DNA from: Anaerovibrio sp. RM50
GTDB taxonomy: Bacteria; Bacillota; Negativicutes; Selenomonadales; Selenomonadaceae
Length of the DNA: 64,000 nt
Reading direction: 5' to 3'
Assembly: GCF_000622005.1 (NCBI RefSeq)
Contig: NZ_KK211383.1
Location: 186,001 to 250,000 of the forward strand
Of the stretch, positions 45,085-53,158 are shown piece after piece; the first letter of the stretch is position 1, and each line of letters starts with the position of its first letter. Under the pieces are notes generated by a model. That model was not told the DNA's origin, made no database searches, and was given only the letters and a program-made list of their open reading frames with translations. Both the position numbers and the translations under genes were made by a program.

Positions 45085-46560
45085 TTATACTTCCCCATAT
45101 TTCTGCCAATTATTGGCAATAGTCACCGCAGCATATATAGCATCCAGCATACTCTCTTCATTGGCCCGCCCCTCGCCGGCCTTGCCATAGGCAGTGCCAT
45201 GGTCAACGGATGTACGGATAACTGGCAAACCTATAGTGCAGTTAATACCACTCATGGAGGTGTACTGCTTGGTAACTGGGTTCATGGCAAATCCGCATAG
45301 TTTAAGAGGAATATGGCCCTGATCGTGGTACATTACGACCACCACATCCGACTCGCCGCCCATGCTTTTTACAAATACTGTATCCGGCGGAACTGGTCCA
45401 GTTACGTCATAGCCTTGCTCTCTGGCTTCATTAATAGCCGGGATTATTTCGTCAGCCTCTTCATGTCCAAATAATCCATCCTCGGAACAATGAGGATTCA
45501 GCCCAGCCACGGCAATGCGGGGATTTTCAAAGCCCAACAGCTTCATTCCCTTATCAGCTAGCTTAATTACCTCTACCACCCGGTCTTTCTTTACCCGTTC
45601 ACATGCTTCCTTCAATGAAACATGAGTAGATACATGAATGACACAAAGCTTTCGGTCACTACGAATGCCGCTGGCCAAAAGCATAGCATATTTGGGAGTA
45701 TTGGTGTACTCGGCAAAAATTTCTGTATGGCCACTGTATTTGTGTCCCCCCATGTGGAGAGATTCCTTATTTATAGGAGCCGTAGCTACAGCATCCACCT
45801 GTCTTGCCTTCGCCAGTTCAATTCCTTTGATAATGTACTGGAAAGAGGCATCCCCACAAAGAGCAGAGTTTTTCTTGTATTCCCAGCCATTTGGTTCCAG
45901 AAGGCCCAAATTTATAAAGTCAATTGTCCCAAGTAAGCCTTTAGCTTCCTTGGGTTCTTTTATTTCATTTAGTTCCAAATTCAAATTGCAAAAATCCAAG
46001 GCATCTTCAAGAGCAGCTCTGTCACCAATGACTATAGGGATACATTGACGATACACTTCTTCCCGCGTCAGTGACTTAACTATGACTTCTGCACCTATTC
46101 CGGCTGGATCACCCATGGTAATAGCTACTTTTTTACGGTCACCAAGCATGATACGCTCTCTAATTTCCGTGGTAGAAATACCCTTGGTATATGGAACATA
46201 AACTACATCCACGCCAACCTGGGCCAGTTCCTTTTCAAATTTATTCCAACGCTCAGTTCCCTTCCAGTCATCACCAATGAAAATAACATCAAAGTGATAC
46301 TTTTCCCACAGCTTCATCTTATCCCGAAAACGGGTTATTATGGCTTCATCCACATCAGCAACTGCTTCGAGAATACGACGGCGACCATCCTCATTTATAA
46401 TTGGTCGGCGATGCTTATAGCTCTCCACCACATCATCACCATGTACGCCAACAATTAGGTGCTCACATTGACTTTTGGCAGTCTCTATCATATTCAAGTG
46501 GCCTGTGTGAAAAAGGTCATAAACGCCATCGGTGTAACCTACTTTATATTTCTTTGCCAT
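45085..46560 (-). CDS. Cytidylyltransferase-PdxA fusion protein
   Basis: 491 residues. Residues 1 to about 135 are a TagD-like cytidylyltransferase: KVGYTDGVYDLFHTGHLNMI (HxGH), LIVGVHGDDVVESYK, VIFIGDDWKGTERW and YTKGISTTEIRERI. Residues about 142-491 are a full PdxA-family dehydrogenase: VAITMGDPAGIGAEVIVKSL, HKYSGHTEIFAEYT, VIHVSTHVSLKEAC, VVVMYHDQGHIPLKL and SVDHGTAYGKAGEGRA, so the metal His residues are intact. PdxA oxidises 4-phosphohydroxythreonine; PdxA2 relatives act on four-carbon phosphosugar acids. Neighbours are glycan genes and no other vitamin B6 gene is seen, so a glycan precursor is likelier (inference). AGGAGGG precedes the ATG. Confidence 0.9.
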   Translation of the reverse strand: MAKKYKVGYTDGVYDLFHTGHLNMIETAKSQCEHLIVGVHGDDVVESYKHRRPIINEDGRRRILEAVADVDEAIITRFRDKMKLWEKYHFDVIFIGDDWKGTERWNKFEKELAQVGVDVVYVPYTKGISTTEIRERIMLGDRKKVAITMGDPAGIGAEVIVKSLTREEVYRQCIPIVIGDRAALEDALDFCNLNLELNEIKEPKEAKGLLGTIDFINLGLLEPNGWEYKKNSALCGDASFQYIIKGIELAKARQVDAVATAPINKESLHMGGHKYSGHTEIFAEYTNTPKYAMLLASGIRSDRKLCVIHVSTHVSLKEACERVKKDRVVEVIKLADKGMKLLGFENPRIAVAGLNPHCSEDGLFGHEEADEIIPAINEAREQGYDVTGPVPPDTVFVKSMGGESDVVVVMYHDQGHIPLKLCGFAMNPVTKQYTSMSGINCTIGLPVIRTSVDHGTAYGKAGEGRANEESMLDAIYAAVTIANNWQKYGEV

Positions 46561-47413
46561 TTTCTGCCATTCCCTCCTGCTCTGACAATAATGTCAATTT
46601 GGAAATAGGATGAATTTTACGTTTATTTTCCGGCGGCAACTCCATGTAGTTGCCATACTTTACTGTCAAATAACCGTCATAGTCTGCCGCCCCAGGTAAT
46701 TTCAATTTATCAAATTCATATTCAGCCAAATCATCATACCAGCGACGCTCATAGCCGAAGAAGCCTTCCCCCTTCGGAGTAGGGAATGTAAGTATCCGAA
46801 CCAGTTCAGTTTGGCCATATTGACGACATTGATCAATAAAACTACTAAAGCTGGCTACCAAGTACTCCATGGGAACTAAATCCATCAAGCGAAAGCAGAG
46901 CCGTTGCCACCAGTGCTTGGCGGTGTCCTTGCCAATTCTGGACCAAAAAAACTTTCTGTAAATATAGCACCGCAAAAAGTGCCATTGTCTGGCGAAAGCA
47001 CCATCAGGCACATTGTCAAATGGCATCAGATCAATGGATATTCCCATACCGTAGGGCATCTTTTCCTGATTAAGGCGAATGAACTCTGTGCCACACCGCC
47101 GCAGCTTACCATATCCCCAGCGATAGCCATTTGTATCCCGTAAATCCTGTATATAATACTTTTCAGGATCAAGTTCTGTTCTACATGCTTCCCGAAACTT
47201 CTCGTATTCTTCCCTCAAAAATCCAATATCCGCATCGTCATCCCAAGGAATATAGCCTTTATGCCGAATAGCTCCCAGCATTGTACCGCCAACCATGTTG
47301 TATCGAATATTGCATTTTTTACATATTCTATCTACTTCAGCAATCAATTCCATCTGTGTTTCCTGCAATCTTTTCAGTTCTGCCGGCGACATATGGTATG
47401 CCTGCTGTTCCAT
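46544..47413 (-). CDS. LicD-family phosphotransferase
   Basis: 289 residues. LicD proteins transfer phosphocholine or similar phospho-alcohols from CDP carriers to glycans. The N-terminal catalytic block is canonical: LMAEVDRICKKCNIRY-like helix then YNMVGGTMLGAIRHKGYIPW followed by DDDADIGFLREEYEKFREAC, and YGMGISIDLMPFDNVPDG. No choline uptake or kinase gene is visible. The window instead makes CMP-AEP, so AEP is a reasonable donor group (inference). The start ATG at 47413 follows GAGGG at 9 nt. Its 3' end overlaps the cytidylyltransferase-PdxA gene by 17 nt, tying the two together. Confidence 0.88.
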   Translation of the reverse strand: MEQQAYHMSPAELKRLQETQMELIAEVDRICKKCNIRYNMVGGTMLGAIRHKGYIPWDDDADIGFLREEYEKFREACRTELDPEKYYIQDLRDTNGYRWGYGKLRRCGTEFIRLNQEKMPYGMGISIDLMPFDNVPDGAFARQWHFLRCYIYRKFFWSRIGKDTAKHWWQRLCFRLMDLVPMEYLVASFSSFIDQCRQYGQTELVRILTFPTPKGEGFFGYERRWYDDLAEYEFDKLKLPGAADYDGYLTVKYGNYMELPPENKRKIHPISKLTLLSEQEGMAENGKEI

Positions 47414-47513
47414 CACGATAAACCCTCACAATCACCAAATAATAAACTATTCCCCATAATATCTATCGAAAGGCTCCGCCTTAATATAAAGCTATAAATG
47501 CCTTGCCTTATAC

Positions 47514-47617
47514 AATTCTATCATTCCCCAGCGTAATCCTGCAAAAACAAGATATTTCTTTCCAGCTGCGCCAAATTTTGGGCAAAAGAAAACTGCTGCA
47601 CGCCTCTCGTGCAGCAG
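47514..47617 (-). repeat. ~100-bp terminator-bearing dispersed repeat, copy 1
   Basis: One of three same-orientation copies (others at 49311-49411 and 50868-50969). Plus-strand landmarks in order are AATTCTATCA, GCGTAATCCTGCAAAAACA, GATATTTCTT, CTGCGCCAAA, GGGCAAAA, then a CTGCTGCACG...CGTGCAGCAG hairpin. On the minus strand this reads as hairpin, TTTTCTTTT, conserved tail. It lies between the AlbA_2 gene stop and the LicD gene. Confidence 0.85.
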
Positions 47618-47704
47618 TATCACCACTCAATATAACCAAGTTCCCTCTACTTTCTGTATTTAACCGCCATGTTACTCGTCATTTCACTGACGCTAAAACA
47701 CCAA

Positions 47705-47739
47705 ACCGTCGCTGTTATACATAGTATAACAGCGACGGT
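47705..47739 (-). terminator. 16-bp perfect inverted repeat after the AlbA_2 gene
   Basis: ACCGTCGCTGTTATAC and its exact complement are separated by only 3 nt. On the minus strand the hairpin is followed by TTGGTGTTTT, about 33 nt past the AlbA_2 stop. It probably terminates that transcript, though the T-run is broken. Confidence 0.6.
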
Positions 47740-47771
47740 GCAACATGAAAAGCATTTTCTTTTAATTTAGA

Positions 47772-49184
47772 CTATTCCTTTATCTCCCAATAACCGCCAC
47801 GAGCAGCACCATGCCTTATGAGGATACCTTGCTCACGTAAAACTTTTATATTCTTTTCAACCGCTCTTGATGTAATATTAAGCTTTTTAGCTATAGATAT
47901 TGCTGAATTAGTTCCATCTACTTTTATTAGTGTAAGTATCTCTTTTTGAGTATCATTTAATGATTTTTCTCCGAACTTCTCCGAACTTCTCCGAACTTTA
48001 TCCGAATTTTCTACAACATTATTACCTTCATAGTAGTTCAAATTATATAACGTAAGCAAGAAATCCTTATTATCCGCCACAAATTTCGGCATCAAATCTT
48101 CCCGTGAATTTTCCTGAAAATCATAGTCTTCAAGAATTTTCTTAAATCCACTGCCGCGGCGTTCCATAAGCTTTAGTCTACTAAATATATCCGCAAGAAC
48201 CGGGTTACGTCTTTTTGAAGATATGTTTCTTAAATCTTTCCCTTCTAACGATGATCCGTCCACCATCCCACCAGGGGAATAAATCTCCAACCTGTCATCA
48301 AACATGTCAATATGGACTTCACTGCCAATTATCAAATAATCCCTATGGATAAGCGCATTAACAATTCCCTCTGTAATGGCACGTTCAGGATAATCAGGAT
48401 ATTCAATTCTTCTTGTAGCGGCTTTTCTCCATGCTTTCCTATTATTACGCATAATAAACTTAAGGCCATCCTGAAACAACGAAACAAGACCTCCTGAATA
48501 TTCTTCATCATCCAAAGCATCCATGAGGCCAGATGCTTTTGTAAGTCCATTCCATCTTGTACAAAATACCCTGGAATGTCTAATCGGCGACTCATCTGCA
48601 AGCAGTGCTCCTGCGTTAGTAAGTTTCCCATTGCCATCAATAATTCCAAAGGACTCATAATCCGTGTTCTCAAAAGATTTGCCAGTTCTCTGCTTATATA
48701 CAGAACGAAGCTTGGTAAAAGCCATATCTTCAAACTTATATTGTGACGGAAGGCTATCGTAACTCTGACCACTACCTCGTATCACTAATTCGCGTAGCTG
48801 CATTGGATTTGCTGGAACACTTTCATTGCCAATCCTCACAAAAGCTATTAACTGTCCTTCACCCGAATAATAATATGGAGTTTCATCACCAATCATTACT
48901 TCTACTACAAGAATTTCTTTCTCATCTATTACCTGAAATTCCAGCTTTATTTTGGGAATAGGATTCATGCGAGTTTTGATTATCTCACTAATAATCTCAG
49001 CATCTTTTCTGGCATCTTCCAAGCCTACTATTTCTTCATCATCCGCAATGCCAAATATGAGCTTCCCGCCGAAAGAATTAGCAAAAGCACTGACGCTCTT
49101 CAACCAACTTTTGGGCTTCTTAACTTCAAGTATCTGCTTTTTATCATATTCACTTGTCTCGCCGATCACTTCTCTTAATTGCAT
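47772..49184 (-). CDS. AlbA_2 (Schlafen-like) domain protein with C-terminal winged helix
   Basis: 470 residues. The N-terminal AlbA_2/AAA_4 domain begins SEYDKKQILEVKKPKSWLKS, VSAFANSFGGKLIFGIADDE and VGLEDARKDAEIISEII. The central ATP-binding-recycling region has ITEGIVNALIHRDYLIIGSE, VHIDMFDDRLEIYSPGGMVD and RRNPVLADIFSRLKLMERRG-SGFKKI. The C-terminus (about 410-470) is a winged helix (QKEILTLIKVDGTNSAISIA, KKLNITSRAVEKNIKVLREQ). Such proteins are putative regulators, and some relatives act in phage defence. A local SEKFGEKS-type direct repeat (about 47968-48000, three near copies of TCCGAACTT) precedes the winged helix. GAGGTA precedes the ATG. Confidence 0.86.
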   Translation of the reverse strand: MQLREVIGETSEYDKKQILEVKKPKSWLKSVSAFANSFGGKLIFGIADDEEIVGLEDARKDAEIISEIIKTRMNPIPKIKLEFQVIDEKEILVVEVMIGDETPYYYSGEGQLIAFVRIGNESVPANPMQLRELVIRGSGQSYDSLPSQYKFEDMAFTKLRSVYKQRTGKSFENTDYESFGIIDGNGKLTNAGALLADESPIRHSRVFCTRWNGLTKASGLMDALDDEEYSGGLVSLFQDGLKFIMRNNRKAWRKAATRRIEYPDYPERAITEGIVNALIHRDYLIIGSEVHIDMFDDRLEIYSPGGMVDGSSLEGKDLRNISSKRRNPVLADIFSRLKLMERRGSGFKKILEDYDFQENSREDLMPKFVADNKDFLLTLYNLNYYEGNNVVENSDKVRRSSEKFGEKSLNDTQKEILTLIKVDGTNSAISIAKKLNITSRAVEKNIKVLREQGILIRHGAARGGYWEIKE

Positions 49185-49310
49185 GATAACTACTTACCTC
49201 TCAGATTCAATAATATGTAATATTGTTACTGTCATACTACTGTACATGTTATTTTTCTCTATATGCTTGTTTGACTGCGTATTCGCTTGTCCGCTCGTTA
49301 CCATAAATAC

Positions 49311-49411
49311 AATTCTATCATCCTCCAGCGTAATCCTGCAAAAACATGATATTTCTTTTGGGCTGCGCCAAATTTGGGCAAAAGAAAACTGCTGCACATT
49401 TGTACAGCAGT
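49311..49411 (-). repeat. ~100-bp terminator-bearing dispersed repeat, copy 2
   Basis: Same order of blocks as copy 1: AATTCTATCA, GCGTAATCCTGCAAAAACA, GATATTTCTTTTGGGCTGCG, GGGCAAAAGAAAACTGCTGC. The hairpin arms differ from copy 1, but the change gives a G-U pair on the minus strand and a mismatch on the plus strand. This supports function as minus-strand RNA. It lies just after the AAA_14 ATPase stop. Confidence 0.85.
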
Positions 49412-49446
49412 TCTATAGCAATTCTTTTGTTTAACCATAAAAGATA

Positions 49447-50754
49447 TCATTTTATAAATCTCAGTAAAAAATCTGCAATACCTATTATAGTAAATCCATT
49501 TTCATCGTATGTCTCGCTAATCGGCTTATTTATAACCAAGACCTTCTTAATCTGATCATTCAATTTTAAATATGGCCTTATTTCCCGGTCTCTGGTATCC
49601 GCATTAGAAATATCCGCAGTAACTTGAATGTAATATGCCCTGCGCCCCTTGGTGGCATAGAAGTCCACTTCATTGTTCTTCCTTATTGATTTATGATTTG
49701 CATCTTTTTCTACGGTATCAAACGCCCCTACATTTACAGAATAACCATGGTAACATAGTTCATTGTAAACAATGTTCTCAAGCATCTGTCCTTCATCTGG
49801 AAATGCAAAGTTTAATCTGGCATTACGCAGGCCAGTGTCACAAAAATAATACTTTCTTAAGGCTCCGATCTCTTTTCTTCCCTTCAAATCATATCTTTTT
49901 GCTTCTCTTATCAAAAATGCATCTTTGAAATAGCCTATATATTTTTCTACTGTAGCCTTATCTATTTTTTCATGCCTAACACTGGCAAATGTATTGGCAA
50001 TTTTTTCAGCATTTAACAACGAACCTGTGGATGAACTTATAATATTGCACAATTCATCCAAGGCCTCTCCCTTATTCAGCTGGTTTCTCTCAACAATATC
50101 GCTGAAATATGTTGTAAAAAACAAGTTCTTTAAGTATTCTTTTCGTTCGTCTTCTATCTTCAATACAGCCAACGGCATACCGCCAAACTGCATGTAAGCA
50201 TATATTGAATCTGTTGGCGAACCTCCTATGTAGCCATGATATTCCTCAAAAGATAAAGGGGACAAGTTTATATTAGTGGCCTTATCTCTAAACTCGGTGA
50301 CAATATCAGAGGACAACATCTTTGAATTAGAACCTGTCACATAAAGGTCGATATTCTTTTCCCGTGAAAGTCCTAATACCACATCTACAAATGAAATAGT
50401 TTCCGAATCCTTAGCACCAGCAAGAACATGCACGCCACCAGTAAGATTAGGATTAACAATTGAGTAAACTTTCTGTATTTCATCAATAAAAACATAATAA
50501 GTATCTCTATCGGCACACTTTGCCCTAATATACGTTCCTAATTCCAAGGGATCACGATATCTGGCATTTTGGTCGTCATCAAGTTCTAATATAATTATTC
50601 TATTTTCAGGCACATTTTTAGATAGAAGATATTCCCTGAATATTTCTTTTAAAAGAAATGATTTTCCGCAACGCCTTATACCAGTTATTACCTTTGGGAA
50701 GCCGTTATTTTGTGAATTAATTAGTTGATTTAGATATTTGTCTCTCTTTATCAT
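49447..50754 (-). CDS. AAA_14/DUF4143 ATPase
   Basis: 435 residues. The N-terminal AAA_14 ATPase has GFPKVITGIRRCGKSFLLKE (Walker A GIRRCGKS), IIILELDDDQ, YYVFIDEIQKV (Walker B) and DLYVTGSNSKMLSSDIVTEF. The C-terminal DUF4143 part (about 200-400) has FGGMPLAVLKIEDERKEYLK, YFCDTGLRNARLNF and NEVDFYATKGRRAYYIQVTA (nuclease-like D...Q/ExK region). The role is unknown; the family is strongly expanded in gut anaerobes and moves between strains. AGGAGA precedes the ATG. Two TGTAGA-N2-TCTACA palindromes lie upstream, and repeat copies lie on both sides. Confidence 0.86.
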   Translation of the reverse strand: MIKRDKYLNQLINSQNNGFPKVITGIRRCGKSFLLKEIFREYLLSKNVPENRIIILELDDDQNARYRDPLELGTYIRAKCADRDTYYVFIDEIQKVYSIVNPNLTGGVHVLAGAKDSETISFVDVVLGLSREKNIDLYVTGSNSKMLSSDIVTEFRDKATNINLSPLSFEEYHGYIGGSPTDSIYAYMQFGGMPLAVLKIEDERKEYLKNLFFTTYFSDIVERNQLNKGEALDELCNIISSSTGSLLNAEKIANTFASVRHEKIDKATVEKYIGYFKDAFLIREAKRYDLKGRKEIGALRKYYFCDTGLRNARLNFAFPDEGQMLENIVYNELCYHGYSVNVGAFDTVEKDANHKSIRKNNEVDFYATKGRRAYYIQVTADISNADTRDREIRPYLKLNDQIKKVLVINKPISETYDENGFTIIGIADFLLRFIK

Positions 50755-50768
50755 ACAATCTCCTAAAA

Positions 50769-50782
50769 TGTAGAATTCTACA
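50769..50782. promoter_or_regulatory. Palindrome upstream of the AAA_14 ATPase (site 1)
   Basis: TGTAGAATTCTACA is a perfect 14-bp palindrome 15 bp before the ATPase start codon. A near-identical site is centred 64 bp further upstream. The surrounding AAAATGTAGA and TCTACAGTTTT are also shared. Probable operator. Confidence 0.55.
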
Positions 50783-50832
50783 GTTTTGCTGATTATATTT
50801 TATCATTATATCCTACATTAATTCAATAAAAA

Positions 50833-50846
50833 TGTAGAAATCTACA
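50833..50846. promoter_or_regulatory. Palindrome upstream of the AAA_14 ATPase (site 2)
   Basis: TGTAGAAATCTACA has the same TGTAGA/TCTACA arms as site 1 with one central base changed. The two sites bracket the AT-rich stretch (TATAAT at 50792-50797) where the promoter should lie. A dimeric repressor that loops or blocks from two sites would fit. Confidence 0.55.
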
Positions 50847-50867
50847 GTTTTTGTGGTTTTCATGAAA

Positions 50868-50969
50868 AATTCTATCACCCTCCAGCGTAATCCTGCAAAA
50901 ACAAGATATTTCTTTTGGGCTGCGCCAAATTTTGGGCAAAAATAAAACTGCCGCACATCGTGCAGCAGC
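50868..50969 (-). repeat. ~100-bp terminator-bearing dispersed repeat, copy 3
   Basis: Blocks in the same order as copies 1 and 2 (AATTCTATCA, GCGTAATCCTGCAAAAACA, GATATTTCTTTTGGGCTGCG, CTGCCGCAC...GTGCAGCAG hairpin). It lies 8 nt after the fucosyltransferase stop, so the hairpin can terminate that transcript. The single arm difference again converts to a G-U pair on the minus strand. Confidence 0.85.
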
Positions 50970-50976
50970 TATCAGA

Positions 50977-51849
50977 TTACCAATTATTAATATCCAGTTT
51001 TTCTGGGTAACTGCACAAAAAGCCTGCCAATAAACTGAAAGAACTTCTGTCAGATATCCTGTTTTTGCATAAAGACATCAGCTGCAAGTCCCGCCAATAA
51101 TCCTCCCCCTGATTATTATCAACCACCAACAGCCTGTCCGAAATGTTTAGCAAACCCAATTCTTCCGCATGTTTCTCACACCAGGGAATATCATCTGAAA
51201 AAAGCAGGTACAAGGAAACTTCATGTGCCCGATCAAAAACACCTATCGTTTGCTTATAATACTCAGGTGCAACTGCCCAGCCCAAAGTAGCCATATCACC
51301 ACGGCGAATATGAATTGCAGTTGGCTCACTGGCCATATTTATTCGTTCCTGCACCTGGCTATTACATATATCATCAAGAGGCGGGAACACTAAATCATTC
51401 TTTATGTCCTTTGTAATTTGATTATAAAAGCTATCCGTAAGCCAATACCCATGCCAATAGATATTTTCATTTATACCAACCTCCAGATTATCTCCCGTGG
51501 CAAAATCTTTTATGTCTCCACTAAAATTAATATTTGTAATCCCCTTTTCCCTTATCGCTCTCAAGGGAAGTCCATTCATTCTGAGCTGTTCAGGAATATC
51601 TAGGCCCTGCTGCCGCATATTAACCATATGCTCCCAAACATCAGGTGTGAACAATCGGCTTAAAAAGGGCAGATCCAAACCAAAAATACGCTCTAACTCG
51701 TAGCCATGATGCGGCACATCATTCCCCCAAAATTTGCCATCATCTATAACAATATTTACCTGAGGCAATAATTTACTATACCACCGATAAAAAATATACT
51801 GAAACAGTTGATTTCCCAATCCACCGTTCATGTAGATTATATGCACCAA
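50977..51849 (-). CDS. GT11 glycosyltransferase (alpha-1,2-fucosyltransferase family)
   Basis: 290 residues. GT11 marks are the N-terminal IIYMNGGLGNQLFQYIFYRW and the donor-site HIRRGDMA, followed by YLLFSDDIPWCEKHAEEL and CKNRISDRSSFSLLAGFL. Typical members transfer L-fucose from GDP-fucose in alpha-1,2 linkage. No GDP-fucose genes are seen here, so another donor is possible. The TTG start follows GAGGA at 7 nt; GTG at the next codon is an alternative. It is followed by repeat copy 3. Confidence 0.9.
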   Translation of the reverse strand: MVHIIYMNGGLGNQLFQYIFYRWYSKLLPQVNIVIDDGKFWGNDVPHHGYELERIFGLDLPFLSRLFTPDVWEHMVNMRQQGLDIPEQLRMNGLPLRAIREKGITNINFSGDIKDFATGDNLEVGINENIYWHGYWLTDSFYNQITKDIKNDLVFPPLDDICNSQVQERINMASEPTAIHIRRGDMATLGWAVAPEYYKQTIGVFDRAHEVSLYLLFSDDIPWCEKHAEELGLLNISDRLLVVDNNQGEDYWRDLQLMSLCKNRISDRSSFSLLAGFLCSYPEKLDINNW

Positions 51850-51911
51850 TAATCATTCCTCTCACATCCCAAAATACACAGGGCACGTGTCACCTAATTA
51901 ATTCCGACCTA

Positions 51912-53138
51912 TCAATACCTTCCTATTATTTTCGAATCACTAAAATCAGCAGCTTTCTTTTCCGGCAAAGTCAACAAATAGCCATCCACAAAGTCACTAC
52001 CTTCCTTTAGCCCAATACCCTCAAACATTTTTTTCAAAACATTGAAGTGTTTACTAATCACTATAAGAATTCTCTTATCGGCCGGCAAAGAGAAAAAGAC
52101 GTCAAAAATATTACCGCACTGTAAGTTAGTGGTCTCATCTTCACCGCTATCATAAAAGGTGCCAGATAGAAATGTTTCCACTTTGGAAGCCAACGTAGGG
52201 CTTCCAAATATTAATCTTTCAGGCTTTCTTAGCAACAACTTTAACAAATCAGCTCCATCAGCTAACTCCCGACAATTTTGGGCCAATTCAGACAAACTCC
52301 GCATTGAAGCAAATTCATTTTGCCAAGGAGTCTTGCATAAATAATGCCAAAAAAGGGTATCAAAGGTATCCTTGGTATCAAGTCTTAGTGCCCCTCCTGC
52401 ATAATGAATAATAGCCTCACCGTTATACATATTCTGCAAACGGGCAAGATTTACCAATAAATTATACTCTATCGGCAAAAATAGGCATGATTTAGCACAA
52501 ATACAGTTCAGAAAATCCTGATCAGGATATTCCAGATAAGCTTCATCCTGCAATAAAAAAGCAATCACATCGTCAGTTATATGTTGATGCTCCCTTAAAA
52601 ATTTCATATCCATCAACATTACGCCGGAATTGAAGTATTTATCCTGCTGAACAAGCCCATTTTTAACCACTGGAGGTGCCAAATCTTGCGGCATCATGGC
52701 CATAACGCTATCAGGAACCGCAGCAACGATTGCATTCTCCATGTCCACATTCCACAACTTGGCAATATCCATGTGAACAATGGTATCCGCATCAAGATAA
52801 ATAACCCGCTCTACATCAGAAGGCAAAAGTGCCCCCATTGCAAAACGGTAAAGCATTCCCTGGCCCCCTGGGGAATATATTTGCTCTAGTGGGGCTATAA
52901 AATCCCTAATTGATGGATTTAATAATATATTGTAAAAACGAATCTCCTGACCATAATGCTCTGTCAAAGCTATGAGCTTGCTTTTATTATCTTCAGTTAA
53001 TGTATCATCATGTAAAATGTGTGCAACAATATGAGACTTGGTATTTTCATATAAAGAACATAGGGAAGTTCCAGCAAACTTGGTATAGTTTCCACTTATA
53101 TCATTCAATGCGTAACACACATGAATTTCATTATTCAT
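51912..53138 (-). CDS. GT8 glycosyltransferase with a divergent C-terminal Rossmann module
   Basis: 408 residues. The GT8 domain (about 1-270) shows HVCYALNDISGNYTKFAGTS, LPSDVERVIYLDADTIVHMD (DxD) and YPDQDFLNCICAKSCLFLP. Members use UDP-glucose or UDP-galactose with retention. Residues about 315-400 look like a degenerate copy of the recurrent module: RLIFGSPTLASKVETFLSG in place of FGxGK, then RILIVISKHFNVLKKMFEGI and GLKEGSDFVDGY. GAGGATATT lies directly before the ATG. It is 20 nt from the GDPD gene. Confidence 0.86.
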   Translation of the reverse strand: MNNEIHVCYALNDISGNYTKFAGTSLCSLYENTKSHIVAHILHDDTLTEDNKSKLIALTEHYGQEIRFYNILLNPSIRDFIAPLEQIYSPGGQGMLYRFAMGALLPSDVERVIYLDADTIVHMDIAKLWNVDMENAIVAAVPDSVMAMMPQDLAPPVVKNGLVQQDKYFNSGVMLMDMKFLREHQHITDDVIAFLLQDEAYLEYPDQDFLNCICAKSCLFLPIEYNLLVNLARLQNMYNGEAIIHYAGGALRLDTKDTFDTLFWHYLCKTPWQNEFASMRSLSELAQNCRELADGADLLKLLLRKPERLIFGSPTLASKVETFLSGTFYDSGEDETTNLQCGNIFDVFFSLPADKRILIVISKHFNVLKKMFEGIGLKEGSDFVDGYLLTLPEKKAADFSDSKIIGRY

Positions 53139-53158
53139 AATATCCTCTAAAAAAACTA

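Larger units (their letters stand above)
47414..47771. other. Intergenic region between LicD and AlbA_2 genes
   Basis: This 358-bp gap without a gene holds repeat copy 1 (47514-47617) and the 16-bp perfect inverted repeat at 47705-47739. No open frame with a ribosome binding site was found. Confidence 0.6.

Noticed and set aside
45085-46560. Vitamin B6 biosynthesis as the role of the PdxA fusion
   Set aside because: No pdxJ or other B6 gene is nearby, and the fusion partner and neighbours are glycan enzymes; not excluded but less likely.
47514-50969. The three repeats as a CRISPR array
   Set aside because: Copies are ~100 bp, 1.5 kb apart and contain terminators; there are no regular spacers and no cas genes.
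47514-50969. The repeats as ends of a composite transposon
   Set aside because: No transposase gene and no terminal inverted repeats are seen; I keep only the observation of a dispersed repeat.
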